A stretch of DNA of 64,000 bases from Eubacterium sp. MSJ-21 (GTDB lineage Bacteria > Bacillota > Clostridia > Lachnospirales > Lachnospiraceae). Both the position numbers and the translations under genes were made by a program. The notes below the pieces were generated by a model. It saw only the letters and a list, made by a program, of their open reading frames with translations, was not told the origin of the DNA and searched no databases. Below, piece by piece: positions 1 to 9,062 of this stretch. The stretch is taken from positions 151,212-215,211 of the forward strand of contig NZ_JAHLPZ010000006.1 of assembly GCF_018918185.1 (NCBI RefSeq). Reading direction: 5' to 3'. The stretch's first letter is position 1; every line of letters begins with the position of its first letter.

Positions 1-272
1 ATCTGCACAGAGAGCTTCTGCAGCCGTTTCTGCAAGGAATGTACTCCCTCTTTGCACCACTCAAACGTGTTTCGATAGCCCCTATGATCCAGAGATGCCC
101 AATCGAAAATATACACACGATCGGACTGCGTATATTCTCCAATCTCCTCAAGTAACTGCGGAATCTGCATATCTAACTGCTGCTCTGACATCGAATGATC
201 CAGCGTCAGCACCTTTGCAAGCACCGCCTCCATATTCATTATTGTCTGCTTATAATCATCTCTTTTGTCCAT
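1..272 (-). CDS. 5' part of a GAF-type signalling protein (probable c-di-GMP enzyme)
   Basis: The reverse strand reads open from an ATG at 272 to the window edge, about 90 codons, with the purine-rich site GGGTAGGA just upstream. The N-terminus is helical and is followed by the segment IGEYTQSDRVYIFDW and then FEWCKEG, the pattern seen at the start of GAF domains placed before GGDEF or EAL domains in Lachnospiraceae signalling proteins. The catalytic part lies outside the window, so the output domain is inferred. A c-di-GMP-I riboswitch and a terminator sit directly upstream in the same orientation, which supports a role in c-di-GMP signalling and suggests feedback by the nucleotide. It could instead be a GAF-histidine kinase. 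Confidence 0.6.
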   Translation of the reverse strand, partial: MDKRDDYKQTIMNMEAVLAKVLTLDHSMSEQQLDMQIPQLLEEIGEYTQSDRVYIFDWASLDHRGYRNTFEWCKEGVHSLQKRLQKLSVQ

Positions 273-291
273 GTACATCCTACCCTTGTCA

Positions 292-339
292 AATAAAAAG
301 AAGCATTATACCTACCCTATATGGCAATACAATGCTTCT
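292..339 (-). terminator. Expression-platform terminator of the c-di-GMP riboswitch
   Basis: The arms at 328-339 and 299-310 form a 12-bp stem on the minus strand (AGAAGCATTGTA with TATAATGCTTCT, one G-U pair), followed by CTTTTTATTT. It stands between the aptamer and the ATG at 272. Confidence 0.85.
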
Positions 340-351
340 GATATAAACGTT

Positions 352-434
352 ACGTTATACGTCCGTGCAACTGGCTGCCATCTTACAGGCCCTATAGCTT
401 TGCGTCGCAATCTTTCGACTGTTTTGCCACATAT
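352..434 (-). ncRNA. c-di-GMP-I (GEMM-I) riboswitch aptamer
   Basis: On the minus strand the segment carries the conserved GEMM-I features in order: GGCAAAA, the GAAA-type tetraloop context CAGTCGAAAGATTG, GACGCAAAGC, GGGCCTGTAAG and GATGGCAGCC, followed by a closing strand GTTGCAC. This order and spacing match the family closely. It lies between the left-edge signalling gene and its promoter region and is followed by a terminator, so it most likely controls transcription of that gene in response to c-di-GMP. Whether ligand turns the gene on or off cannot be read reliably by eye. Confidence 0.9.
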
Positions 435-576
435 TCACTTATATAGTCAAAATAATAACACATACTATTATTGATTTCAATTGTACAATATTACTAGAAT
501 CTTACATCATGTTTTATGAATCTTTAAACATCCGGTAATAATCCAGCCGCAATTGCATTTTATATTTCTTACATCC

Positions 577-611
577 GGCAGGCCCACAGATCACCGATCT
601 GCAGGCCTGCC
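577..611. repeat. Strong hairpin downstream of the surface-protein gene
   Basis: Arms at 577-592 and 596-611 pair with one or two mismatches (GGCAGGCC...GGCCTGCC). No good T-run follows on either strand, so it is not a classical terminator. It may end or protect the surface-protein mRNA. The rest of the gap between 435 and 652 shows nothing else. Confidence 0.6.
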
Positions 612-652
612 ATCCAAACTAGGAATTATTCTTTTTCTGAGGTTTTTCGCAT

Positions 653-3600
653 TTATCTCTTTCTTCTTCGAAGCATGCCCGCAGTTCCTGCCAGCGATGC
701 CAGTAAGAGTATCGCACAGAGTACCACATCCACCGGATCCCCGGTACGTGGGGCATCTAAAGTCTGATTCCCCTCTTTTGCTTCGGTAACATTTTTATTA
801 TTGTCCGTTACCTGTGCCGGTTTACTTCCCGTATCCACGCTGGCGTCCGGAGCCTTCCCGGTCACCGTAAAGTTCGTTTCTGCGGCACCATCTGTCCAGA
901 TCATCTCAAATGTATGACTTCCAACTGCCAATGTCTGCATGTAATCCGGCTTAAATGTAACAATGGTCGATCCTTCGATTACCGTATAATTTGCTTTATC
1001 CACAATTACGCCATCCACTTTCACGTCCAGGAACTTAGCTACCTCTCCGTCGCCCCGGATTACAAGACTTCCATCTGTTCCCTGTGTCCATGTGCTGTCC
1101 GCACCTTCGAGAATCGAATATTGTGGTGCCGGCATCGGGCTTGGATCCGGTGTTGGTGTCGGGTCTGGTGCTGGTGTCGGGTTCGGTGTCGGGTCTGGTG
1201 CTGGCGTCGGGTCTGGTGTTGGTGTCGGGTCCGGTGTCGGGTCTGGTGTTGGTGTCGGGTCCGGTGTCGGGTCTGGTGCTGGTGTCGGGTCCGGTGTTGG
1301 TGTCGGATTTGGAATCGCAATCGTGTATGTAAATGTTTTTTCCGCGCTATTTTGCATACCTGATTTTATCGCAATTGCCCGAACTGTTGTTTGTACTTCC
1401 TGTCCCTGCGTTCCCGTGATGGAAATCGGCCCATTGTATTCTTTCGTCGTTCCGGCTGGCGTACCATTTATCAATTCCGGTGCGCTTCCATCTGTCGTAT
1501 AGTATATCTTTGCGCCCTCCGTCGTAGATGTCAATGTAACCGTCTGATTTTCTGTATAACTTCCTTCTGCAACCGATACCTCCGGTGCACCGACTACGCC
1601 TGCCGCACTGATTGTAATCGTGATATGTGTCGTAAGTGCCACGCCATTTGCATCAAGTTCCTCCGGACAGGTCACAGTACCATTCAATGTCACGGTCTGC
1701 TCTGTCAAAACCGCCGGATCATAGCTTCCGCTTGCCGGCGTCGATGTATCCCATGTGACTGCTGCCTGGCTGACTGTGTTCTTCTCGGTCACGATATTTA
1801 CCTGCGCCGGAAGATTCATATCTGCATAGGCTGTATTGTTTGCAACTGTGATTCCCGCTGGCGCTGTGATACTCGTAAGCTTATCTTTTTCCGACGATAT
1901 CGCCTGAAATGTAACATCTATCGTATGTGCTGCTGTTACGTGCTCAAATGTATAACTTGAAGCAACCGTCACTATGGCACCATCTACCTTCAAAGAATCG
2001 ATCTCGTAACCTTCTGCTGCTGTGATCGTAAATGTCTGGGTTTCTCCTTCGGTGACCGCCACCGTGCCACTCGGAGAAATACTTCCGTTTGCACCGGCTG
2101 TCGCTATGATTTCATATGTCTTTGCCGGTGGTGGTGTGACATCTTCCACCGTCAGCTTCACTGCAGACGTCGACACAGAATCCCAAGAATTACTGATTAC
2201 ACACCGATACATAAATCCATTGCACGTCGCATTTGCCTCACCTGTCGTATAACTGGCACTCGTTGCGCCTTCGATATCTGCAAATCCTGTTCCATCATTT
2301 CTGTCGATCTGCCACTGGTAGGTCAGATCTGTACCTATCGCTTCCACTGTAAATGTCGCTTTTTCACCGGCTTTTACAGCCGCATCCTGTGGCTGGGATG
2401 AAATCTCCGGAGATTTTATCTCAGACAATGCCACCGCATTTTCGTATAAAACAATTGCGCAATCCTTGCTATCAGAGCTGAAATATTCCGGTTTACATCC
2501 CTGGTTTGTCATGATTGTCGGTTCTATTCCCGGATATCTTTCATAACTGACTTCTATGCCAATCATAGATTCTTCCGCAAGCCCATCTGCCTCAATCACA
2601 TGATTGCTTTTCTGATGATAATTTGCATCTCTCGTGCTGCCACCTGTCGTTGCTTTATTTCCGGTGATCGTTACTTTACCGCTTAATCGGACTGCATTGC
2701 GGCTATTGACAAATATACCTCCGCCACCGGTATTTCCAGTGATACTGCCTCCATCCATTAAAAACATGTCTCCACTGTGGAAGACTCCGCCACCACTGCC
2801 ATCGGATACAGAGTTGCTTGCAATCCGGGCATTTCCTTCCATACCAAAATAGCCCTCACACGTGTATACACCGCCGCCGCCATATGTTGCGGTATTCCCG
2901 GTGATAGAACTTTCACCAGACATTGTAACTCTTGTGTCTGTTGCACTTCCGCCGTTCCATACACCACCGCCATGCACCGCGGTGTTATCCTTGACCGTGG
3001 CACGTCCGTCTATAAGCAATATGTTGAAATTGCATATACCGCCACCATTGGAAGCAGAGTTGTTACTGATTACGGCATTTCCTTTTATCTGACATGTTAC
3101 ATCTGTACCATATCCTTGGTTGTACACGCCACCACCGTATCCATTATATTCCGCACTCTTTGTAGCAGAATTTCCGGTGATACTTCCTCCAAGCAGCATA
3201 AATTCATTTTCATTCCATACGCCACCGCCATTGTCGGCTGCTGCGGTATTTCCTGTGATACAGCCATTATATATAGTCAGGGATGCACTTCTCCCTTCAT
3301 TATGGATTCCTCGTCCTGCCTTCCCCGGCTTATGCGTAATCTTTCCGACCTCGCTGCCGCTGTGACAGTCTGTAATGACCAGGGATTGCTTATTCACGAT
3401 GACATCTTTGCCATCTGCACCAGTGATGGTATGACCATTCAGACAAAGGAATACAGATCCGTCGACATTCATCTCCCATGCATCGGTAAGGTTAATATCA
3501 TTTTTCAGGTAATAGTCCCCTCCAGTCTGGATTTCATCCAGACTGCTTATGCCAGTCCAGTTAGTAGCTGTGGAATGATTATGCAACACATTCGCATCCG

Positions 3601-5323
3601 CAGTTTCCTGACCACAGAGACAGTGTCTATGCTCCGGTTCTGCCGGTGTGTTGGAAGCTGTCTTTGGGAACGTATAAGTCAATGTCAGTGTTCCGTCTGG
3701 GTTTATCTTTGCAGTCGTTTTCTTTCCGTTTATTTTGGCATCACTTGTCACAGCTTCCGCGAATTTATAATGTTTCTCCGGTGTAAGTGTCACGCTCGCT
3801 TTGTAGGCTGTCCCATAACCTGCAGTTGTATCGTCTGGTGTCCATGTAACAACCGGTTCTGTCGTATTTACGCCTGTTATACTACATACTGCCGAGGTAT
3901 CCAACGTCTTTCCCGCTTCTGGTATGTCAATTTCACGAACAGCAACCCAATCAATTTCCGAATTCAGATCTTCTTCTGTCTTAGTCGCTTCCACCGCATA
4001 GGTTATATCGTTGAAATATCCTGTTGTTTCCAGCCAGATATGACAGTCATCCAGGTTGATTTCACCTGCATCGACATTATTTTTCGCCAATGCGGACTGG
4101 ATATCTGCTACATCGATATATTCTGTTCCTGTAAGCTTTGTACTATAGCTCCATGGGTTGGTTGATCCGCCTCCCTGTATTACAATCGATACAAAGTTAT
4201 AGTTATCATCATATGGATTATAATACATGTCATATGGGTTATCATATATGCCATATTGATCTCCTACGGAGCCTTTGCTTGCTTTTATCACCCCGATTGA
4301 AGGGTTGTACTCGACAGTACCAATATCCATATTATTGTTTGACGATGCATCCAATCGGAGAGTCATTGCTGTATAATACGATTTTAAGCTCCATGCAGCG
4401 ACAATATTTGTCGAAGAAGCGATTGCCGAAGATGCAAAAAGGACGTTCGACAGATCCAGATTTGACGCCGGTCGAATATAGCAATAAGAATTAGCTGAAT
4501 AATGTGTGACAAATGAGCCAAGTTGTGCAAGTGCCACATCTGTTTTCTCTTTCTTCTTATCCGAACTATTTGAACTGTCCGAACTGTAAGCCGATCGCAG
4601 CCAGAACCCACCTGTATGATCATTTTTAAAATAAGTATCCGAGGACAACTTCTTATCGTTGTTGCTTCCCGCATACACAACGCTTTCCCCGTATGCACCT
4701 GTCGGCGGATATAGTTCATCTGTCGTCGTATACTCTTTGTCATTTTTCAAATCCTTTGTTGTCACCGTAGTTTTCTGCAGCAATTTCTTCTCACCATCCG
4801 TGAAATAGATGGGGTCGTCGCTGTTCGCGCTTTTTTCTACGATACCTTGCAAAGTATCCCGATACAGACTAGCGCCATAATGGTTCGCATCCACCGTCCT
4901 TGGATTTCCATCCTTATACGTTCCGTCATCCTGCCGATAGGATTGTTCTGTACAATCCCGGTTAAACTGTGTATATTTCCCAATTGGTCTTGCAGCAAAG
5001 ATAACGGTATTATCCCCCTGCATGCCACTATCCTTACCCAGGATATACCACACCTGTGATTGCAGCTCACCCTTGCTTTTTTCTCCGAAACGGCCAAACA
5101 ATATTTCCGCGATTTTCTTCGCTTTTCCATTTTCATCCGGTGCAAATGTGCCATCCATCAGCTCAGCTTTCGTTGCATAATATACTGTTTCCGGCTTGCT
5201 TCCTGTATCTGCCGCCTGCACGCGCAATACATTTCCCGGCATGATTCCCGCTGTCATACCAAACGTCAATACCCCTGTAAGCAGGGCAGCGATTCCCTTT
5301 TTAATCCGATTTTTCTTTTTCAT
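653..5323 (-). CDS. Large secreted, wall-anchored multidomain surface protein
   Basis: This 1556-aa protein is exported and probably sortase-anchored. The start is set at MKKKNR, behind AAGGAGAATGCGT; an upstream in-frame start lacks such a site. In order it has a signal peptide (about 1-38, ending VQAAD), a DUF6273-like region (about 90-300, with GGFWLRSAY), and a right-handed beta-helix region rich in GGGVYN or GGGI repeats (about 640-900). Then come an Ig-like domain (about 970-1065), a bacterial repeat ending [11 protein letters not shown] (about 1070-1145), a BIg_4-like domain (about 1150-1240), a chitobiase-C-type domain with [11 protein letters not shown] (about 1245-1330), a Pro-Thr-Asp linker, and a C-terminal tail APRTGD, hydrophobic stretch, RRRKR. 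The tail fits the relaxed xPxTGD sorting signals of this family. The ligand is unknown; adhesion or glycan binding is inference. Confidence 0.85.
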   Translation of the reverse strand: MKKKNRIKKGIAALLTGVLTFGMTAGIMPGNVLRVQAADTGSKPETVYYATKAELMDGTFAPDENGKAKKIAEILFGRFGEKSKGELQSQVWYILGKDSGMQGDNTVIFAARPIGKYTQFNRDCTEQSYRQDDGTYKDGNPRTVDANHYGASLYRDTLQGIVEKSANSDDPIYFTDGEKKLLQKTTVTTKDLKNDKEYTTTDELYPPTGAYGESVVYAGSNNDKKLSSDTYFKNDHTGGFWLRSAYSSDSSNSSDKKKEKTDVALAQLGSFVTHYSANSYCYIRPASNLDLSNVLFASSAIASSTNIVAAWSLKSYYTAMTLRLDASSNNNMDIGTVEYNPSIGVIKASKGSVGDQYGIYDNPYDMYYNPYDDNYNFVSIVIQGGGSTNPWSYSTKLTGTEYIDVADIQSALAKNNVDAGEINLDDCHIWLETTGYFNDITYAVEATKTEEDLNSEIDWVAVREIDIPEAGKTLDTSAVCSITGVNTTEPVVTWTPDDTTAGYGTAYKASVTLTPEKHYKFAEAVTSDAKINGKKTTAKINPDGTLTLTYTFPKTASNTPAEPEHRHCLCGQETADANVLHNHSTATNWTGISSLDEIQTGGDYYLKNDINLTDAWEMNVDGSVFLCLNGHTITGADGKDVIVNKQSLVITDCHSGSEVGKITHKPGKAGRGIHNEGRSASLTIYNGCITGNTAAADNGGGVWNENEFMLLGGSITGNSATKSAEYNGYGGGVYNQGYGTDVTCQIKGNAVISNNSASNGGGICNFNILLIDGRATVKDNTAVHGGGVWNGGSATDTRVTMSGESSITGNTATYGGGGVYTCEGYFGMEGNARIASNSVSDGSGGGVFHSGDMFLMDGGSITGNTGGGGIFVNSRNAVRLSGKVTITGNKATTGGSTRDANYHQKSNHVIEADGLAEESMIGIEVSYERYPGIEPTIMTNQGCKPEYFSSDSKDCAIVLYENAVALSEIKSPEISSQPQDAAVKAGEKATFTVEAIGTDLTYQWQIDRNDGTGFADIEGATSASYTTGEANATCNGFMYRCVISNSWDSVSTSAVKLTVEDVTPPPAKTYEIIATAGANGSISPSGTVAVTEGETQTFTITAAEGYEIDSLKVDGAIVTVASSYTFEHVTAAHTIDVTFQAISSEKDKLTSITAPAGITVANNTAYADMNLPAQVNIVTEKNTVSQAAVTWDTSTPASGSYDPAVLTEQTVTLNGTVTCPEELDANGVALTTHITITISAAGVVGAPEVSVAEGSYTENQTVTLTSTTEGAKIYYTTDGSAPELINGTPAGTTKEYNGPISITGTQGQEVQTTVRAIAIKSGMQNSAEKTFTYTIAIPNPTPTPDPTPAPDPTPDPTPTPDPTPDPTPTPDPTPAPDPTPNPTPAPDPTPTPDPSPMPAPQYSILEGADSTWTQGTDGSLVIRGDGEVAKFLDVKVDGVIVDKANYTVIEGSTIVTFKPDYMQTLAVGSHTFEMIWTDGAAETNFTVTGKAPDASVDTGSKPAQVTDNNKNVTEAKEGNQTLDAPRTGDPVDVVLCAILLLASLAGTAGMLRRRKR
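1137..1318 (-). repeat. Tandem repeats coding for the Pro-Thr-Asp linker
   Basis: Short in-frame repeats of 6, 12 and 18 bases code for [15 protein letters not shown] sequence at about residues 1335-1395 of the surface protein. Such repeats can change length by slippage and so vary the distance between the exposed domains and the wall. Confidence 0.9.
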
Positions 5324-5464
5324 ACGCATTCTCCTTATACTGTAATGCACCCTCACGTAAGGCGCGCTCTACTCTTGTAAACCTATGAACATTCTGTTAT
5401 GATAATCTTAAATCGTCCCCTAAGGGACAAGTCAATGGGAAATTCGATTTTTCCAGACAGAAAT

Positions 5465-5545
5465 CGCGAATAATTCGCGTTATCTACAGAAAAAACCTGA
5501 TTGTATGGGATTGATTATTCGAATTATATTTAGGCAGAAATTCGA
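5465..5545. promoter_or_regulatory. Palindromes in the divergent promoter region of the MerR gene
   Basis: The gap between the surface-protein gene and the MerR gene holds CGCGAATAATTCGCG (5465-5479) and two further ATTCGAAT cores (near 5516-5523 and 5540-5547). Repeated symmetric sites here fit an operator used by the adjacent MerR regulator. Binding is inferred. Confidence 0.4.
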
Positions 5546-5587
5546 ATCATCTGAGAAAAAATACCGATTTTATGGGGAGGATTTTCT

Positions 5588-6388
5588 ATGAAAAAACAAA
5601 GTGAGGATTTATTTAAAATCGGCGAGATCGCCAAGATTCTGGGAGTGACACGAAAGGCCATCCTTGTCTATGAAGAGATGGGGTTGCTGACACCTGCGGT
5701 AAAAGATGAAGCAAGCGGCTACCGCTATTATACTGCGGATAATATGACACAGATTCGCGCCATCCGCTCGTTGCAGACACTGGGACTTTCGCTGGCGGAA
5801 ATCAGAGAATATTACTATGATACAGAAAACCTTGACCGCTATCTTGACCGCCTCATGGATCTGCGGGCAACCTTGGACCGCAACATCCATCTGCTTCAAT
5901 TGCGCGCGGCAAAACCGGGAGACTTAAGCGTGCACCGCGTCCGCCTGCCCAGGCAGGTGTGTTTCTGCCGCAGATACCAGTGTACAGATGCGAAGGACGC
6001 CGCCATCAAATTGCGGGATACCTATATTGCCGCTGCCAGGACAGGAAAAATGTCCCTGAAAAGCCGCATGTTTACTATACGTATAGGTTCCTCCTGCAAG
6101 GAACTCGATCTGCTATGCTGCATCCCTGTCTCGGAAGATTTTGTGGGAGAAGAGCGGATGGAGTTTGCGGAAACGTCTGCCTTGTGCATCTACTATCGTG
6201 GTGCTTACGAAGGAATCAATACCGCGATCGACGCCCTGCTGGCATATGTACAGGAAAATAAAATTCAGGCAACCGGCGGATTCCACTGTATCTATCTCGA
6301 AGGGCCTCCAAACCGCAAAGACCATACAGAAGACTACATCACACAGGTTGCCCTGCCCTTCTCAGAGGATCTTAGGGGATATTTATAG
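5588..6388 (+). CDS. MerR-family regulator with GyrI-like effector domain
   Basis: A 266-aa regulator. The N-terminal winged helix-turn-helix is typical of MerR: FKIGEIAKILGVTRKAI, then GLLTPA and the SGYRYYT wing, then a dimerisation coiled coil to about residue 110. The C-terminal half (about 120-266) looks like the GyrI or BmrR small-molecule binding fold, with the closing segment YITQVALPF. Such proteins untwist promoters with long spacers when a ligand, often a drug or lipophilic cation, binds. The gene follows GGGGAGGATTTTCT and is transcribed away from the surface-protein gene across a palindrome-rich gap, so it may control itself, that gene, or both. The ligand is not known. Confidence 0.85.
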   Translation: MKKQSEDLFKIGEIAKILGVTRKAILVYEEMGLLTPAVKDEASGYRYYTADNMTQIRAIRSLQTLGLSLAEIREYYYDTENLDRYLDRLMDLRATLDRNIHLLQLRAAKPGDLSVHRVRLPRQVCFCRRYQCTDAKDAAIKLRDTYIAAARTGKMSLKSRMFTIRIGSSCKELDLLCCIPVSEDFVGEERMEFAETSALCIYYRGAYEGINTAIDALLAYVQENKIQATGGFHCIYLEGPPNRKDHTEDYITQVALPFSEDLRGYL

Positions 6389-6612
6389 ATAATTGCTTTT
6401 TTACCCAAATCTTCTCTGTATATTCAACTGCCTTTGGGGAAATTTGTAGATATTTCCATTTTTCCCCATTGATTTCTGTATTTCTTTATATTTGATTGGG
6501 TGATTTTTTCATATAGATTTTTTTTACCCAAATCACAACTATCGATCTACTTGATTATTGGGGAGTTTCCTGAATTCTTCAATCTCTCCCCCCACATTCC
6601 ATCTCTTGTCCC

Positions 6613-7152
6613 TTATTTATCAGTTACATCCACCTGGCAGGCGCGCATTGTCACAAGTGCTGCCGCATGTGCTTCCGGTGTCACACCTGCACAACAGCCT
6701 GCATCCACGCGCACCGTGGCTTCCGGATACAAGGCTTTCAATATAAGAGCATTTGACACGACACAGATGTCCGTGCAGACTCCAATCATTTCAATATCCA
6801 GATCCGAACCATCCGCAGTCTCACACGCAAGGACATCCTTCCAACCTAAAAACCCGAATGTCGGCTTGTCAACGGCCTTATATTCCGAAGTGATTCCATC
6901 AGTAAGCTCCGCACAGATCTGCCATCCATCCGTCCCTTTGATGCAATGCGGAACGGGCAGATGCTTTCCCTCGTTCGTCTGCATATAATCTTCTCCATGT
7001 GTATCCCGCGTGAAAATGATCTCCTTACCAGCACGATCATACTCACTTATTTTCGCCTTCACCTCCGGCAGAATCGCCTGTGCTTCCACTGACGCAAGTG
7101 CACCTGTTACAAAGTCTTTCTGCATATCTACTACAATTAAAATGTTTCGCAT
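6613..7152 (-). CDS. Isochorismatase-family cysteine hydrolase, nicotinamidase-like
   Basis: A 179-aa hydrolase close to bacterial nicotinamidases (nicotinamide to nicotinate plus ammonia, NAD salvage). The expected catalytic set is visible: Asp in VVDMQKDF, Lys in HCIKGT and Cys in GVCTDICVVSNAL, with the metal-site segment FTRDTHGEDY. Its start follows GGAGGTCCACAG. It lies 17 bases after the end of the phenylacetate-CoA-ligase-type gene and is probably cotranscribed with the ior genes. A related amidase substrate is possible, since the family is broad. Confidence 0.8.
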   Translation of the reverse strand: MRNILIVVDMQKDFVTGALASVEAQAILPEVKAKISEYDRAGKEIIFTRDTHGEDYMQTNEGKHLPVPHCIKGTDGWQICAELTDGITSEYKAVDKPTFGFLGWKDVLACETADGSDLDIEMIGVCTDICVVSNALILKALYPEATVRVDAGCCAGVTPEAHAAALVTMRACQVDVTDK

Positions 7153-7169
7153 CTGTGGACCTCCTTTTC

Positions 7170-8411
7170 CTACACCTCACGGTGATCGATCACACGCTTC
7201 GCCTTCTTCTCTGTTCGCGGCAATGTGCCAACCGGCACAACATTGATCTTCGGTGTGACACTCATCTTCGACTTGAACAGATTCTTGATCGTCTGACCCG
7301 TCTGCTCGAAGTCCACACGGCCTTCCGCCTCAACAGTCACCATGATGATGTCTCGGTTGTGTGCCTCATCGTGCGCGATGTTAATGTTGTACTCGCTCGA
7401 TACACCATCGACCATGCCGAGAATCTCCTCCACCTGACTTGGGAACATATTGACACCATGTACCTTGAACATATCATCGCTACGTCCCTTAATTATATCA
7501 AGACGCGGATATTTGTTTCCACATGCACATTCACCCGGAATAATTCTGGAGATATCATGTGTCCGGAATCGCAGAAGCGGTGCGCCTTCCTTAACAAGTG
7601 TTGTTATAACAATCTCGCCTTCTTCTCCATCCGGTACCGGCTGAAGTGTCTTCGGATCAACAATCTCAATATATACGTAATCATCCCAGTAATGCATACC
7701 CGCATCTTCATCACAGCTGATTCCGATGCCCGGTCCATAAATCTCCGTCAGTCCATAGATATCATAAAGAGAAACTCCAAGCTCCCTTTTAATGTATTCC
7801 CGCATCTTCTCACTCCAGCGCTCGGAACCAAAAATACCTTTCTTCAGATACAGTTGATCGCGGATTCCTCTTTTATTGATTTCCTCCGCCAGAAGCAATG
7901 CATACGAAGATGTCGCAGTAAGGACGGTCGATTTCAGATCCATCATCATCTGAATCTGCTTATCTGTATTACCCGGTCCCATCGGAATTGCCATTGCGCC
8001 AAGCTTCTCACAGCCTGCCTGGAATCCGATTCCCGCTGTCCACAGACCATAACCGGCTGTAATCTGAATATGGTCTTTGTTTGTGATACCTGCTGTTTCA
8101 TAGCAACGTGCAAACATAATCGCCCAGTCATCCACATCCTTTGCTGTATAAGGAATGATGACCGGCTTACCTGTCGTACCGGACGAAGAATGGATTCGTA
8201 CCACCTCCTCATCCGGTACCGCCTGGATTCCAAGCGGATAAGCATTTCGAAGGTCCGCCTTGCTGGAGAACGGAAGCTGCTCGAACTCCTCCTGACTTGA
8301 AACACCTGTGATTCCTGCTTCTTTGTAAATCTTTCCGTAATAGCTGTCGGTCTGAATCAGACGCTTAATCTGCGCGTCTACCTGTGACAACTGTAACTCT
8401 GTTAATTGCAT
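7170..8411 (-). CDS. paaK: Phenylacetate-CoA ligase family adenylate-forming enzyme
   Basis: A 413-aa member of the PaaK group, which adenylates an aryl acid and transfers it to CoA. The phosphate-binding segment SSSGTTGKPV (about residues 85-95) and the motif YGLTEIYGPG are clear, and the C-terminal subdomain ends KAKRVIDHR. The start is set at MQLTELQLSQ behind AGGAGGAACCAACT; an in-frame start six codons upstream has no such site. The family's usual length is about 430 aa. It follows iorB and iorA in the same orientation. In many anaerobes this trio converts aryl pyruvates to aryl acetyl-CoA and on to aryl acids, conserving energy as ATP and reduced ferredoxin. Confidence 0.87.
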   Translation of the reverse strand: MQLTELQLSQVDAQIKRLIQTDSYYGKIYKEAGITGVSSQEEFEQLPFSSKADLRNAYPLGIQAVPDEEVVRIHSSSGTTGKPVIIPYTAKDVDDWAIMFARCYETAGITNKDHIQITAGYGLWTAGIGFQAGCEKLGAMAIPMGPGNTDKQIQMMMDLKSTVLTATSSYALLLAEEINKRGIRDQLYLKKGIFGSERWSEKMREYIKRELGVSLYDIYGLTEIYGPGIGISCDEDAGMHYWDDYVYIEIVDPKTLQPVPDGEEGEIVITTLVKEGAPLLRFRTHDISRIIPGECACGNKYPRLDIIKGRSDDMFKVHGVNMFPSQVEEILGMVDGVSSEYNINIAHDEAHNRDIIMVTVEAEGRVDFEQTGQTIKNLFKSKMSVTPKINVVPVGTLPRTEKKAKRVIDHREV

Positions 8412-8471
8412 AGTTGGTTCCTCCTCCAAATACGATTTATTATATCGACTGATGATATGTTATTTCCTCTA

Positions 8472-9062
8472 TCACAACGTTTTTCCGCTTCCCACTTCAA
8501 CACCTGCGTAAAATGCCGCTTTGTTTGTCTCTACATATTTTGACGGCACGCGCCTTTCAAGCTCTGCAAGCACGGTTTCCTTGCTGATTCCAAGCCGTCC
8601 GCTTCCAACTGCCACGCCTAAGATAGCAATATTGAAATATCGTGACGAGCCAAACGGTGCACAGATTTTCTCTGCATCGATTACGATACAACTGCATTTC
8701 TTCTGCAGATATGCAATCATCTCAATGCCGTCGTACCCGGTATCCTGCAAAGATTCTGTCACCGGTTTTACCGGTACACGATTCACGATCACGATTCCAT
8801 CCTTTTTCAGATACCCTAAGTTCCGCACAGCCTCCGCCGGCTCAAATGCGAGAATCATATCTGCTGCCCCCTGTGGGATCAGCGGTGCATATGCCTCCCC
8901 GATACGCACATGGCTCGTCACCGAACCGCCTCGCTGTGCCATACCGATTGTCTCTGCCGAATGAACTGCCGAACCTTCATCCATCGCCGATGCCGCAATA
9001 ATTTTGGATGCCAGCACGGTTCCCTGTCCACCGACACCACAGATCAATATATCCTTATTCAT
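8472..9062 (-). CDS. iorB: Indolepyruvate:ferredoxin oxidoreductase beta subunit
   Basis: A 196-aa subunit with the characteristic opening ILICGVGGQGTVLASKII, the gamma-type fold of 2-oxoacid:ferredoxin oxidoreductases. The start MNKDIL follows GGAGGTGCCAGCC and overlaps the end of iorA by 8 bases (ATGAATAA), a sign of translational coupling. With IorA it decarboxylates indolepyruvate and other aryl pyruvates to acyl-CoA, reducing ferredoxin. Confidence 0.92.
   Translation of the reverse strand: MNKDILICGVGGQGTVLASKIIAASAMDEGSAVHSAETIGMAQRGGSVTSHVRIGEAYAPLIPQGAADMILAFEPAEAVRNLGYLKKDGIVIVNRVPVKPVTESLQDTGYDGIEMIAYLQKKCSCIVIDAEKICAPFGSSRYFNIAILGVAVGSGRLGISKETVLAELERRVPSKYVETNKAAFYAGVEVGSGKTL

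Noticed and set aside
1137..1318. Possible CRISPR array
   Set aside because: The repeats are short, directly adjacent, in frame with a gene and without spacers. No CRISPR array was seen in the window.
914..1502. Long plus-strand open frames across the Pro-Thr linker repeats
   Set aside because: They are by-products of the repeated codons of the minus-strand surface protein and lack ribosome binding sites.
2777..4165. A 462-codon plus-strand frame
   Set aside because: It lies wholly antisense to the surface protein beta-helix region, is Cys/Arg/Ile rich and shows no domain.
7080..8300. A 406-codon plus-strand frame opposite paaK
   Set aside because: Antisense by-product; the minus strand codes for a complete, well-conserved ligase.
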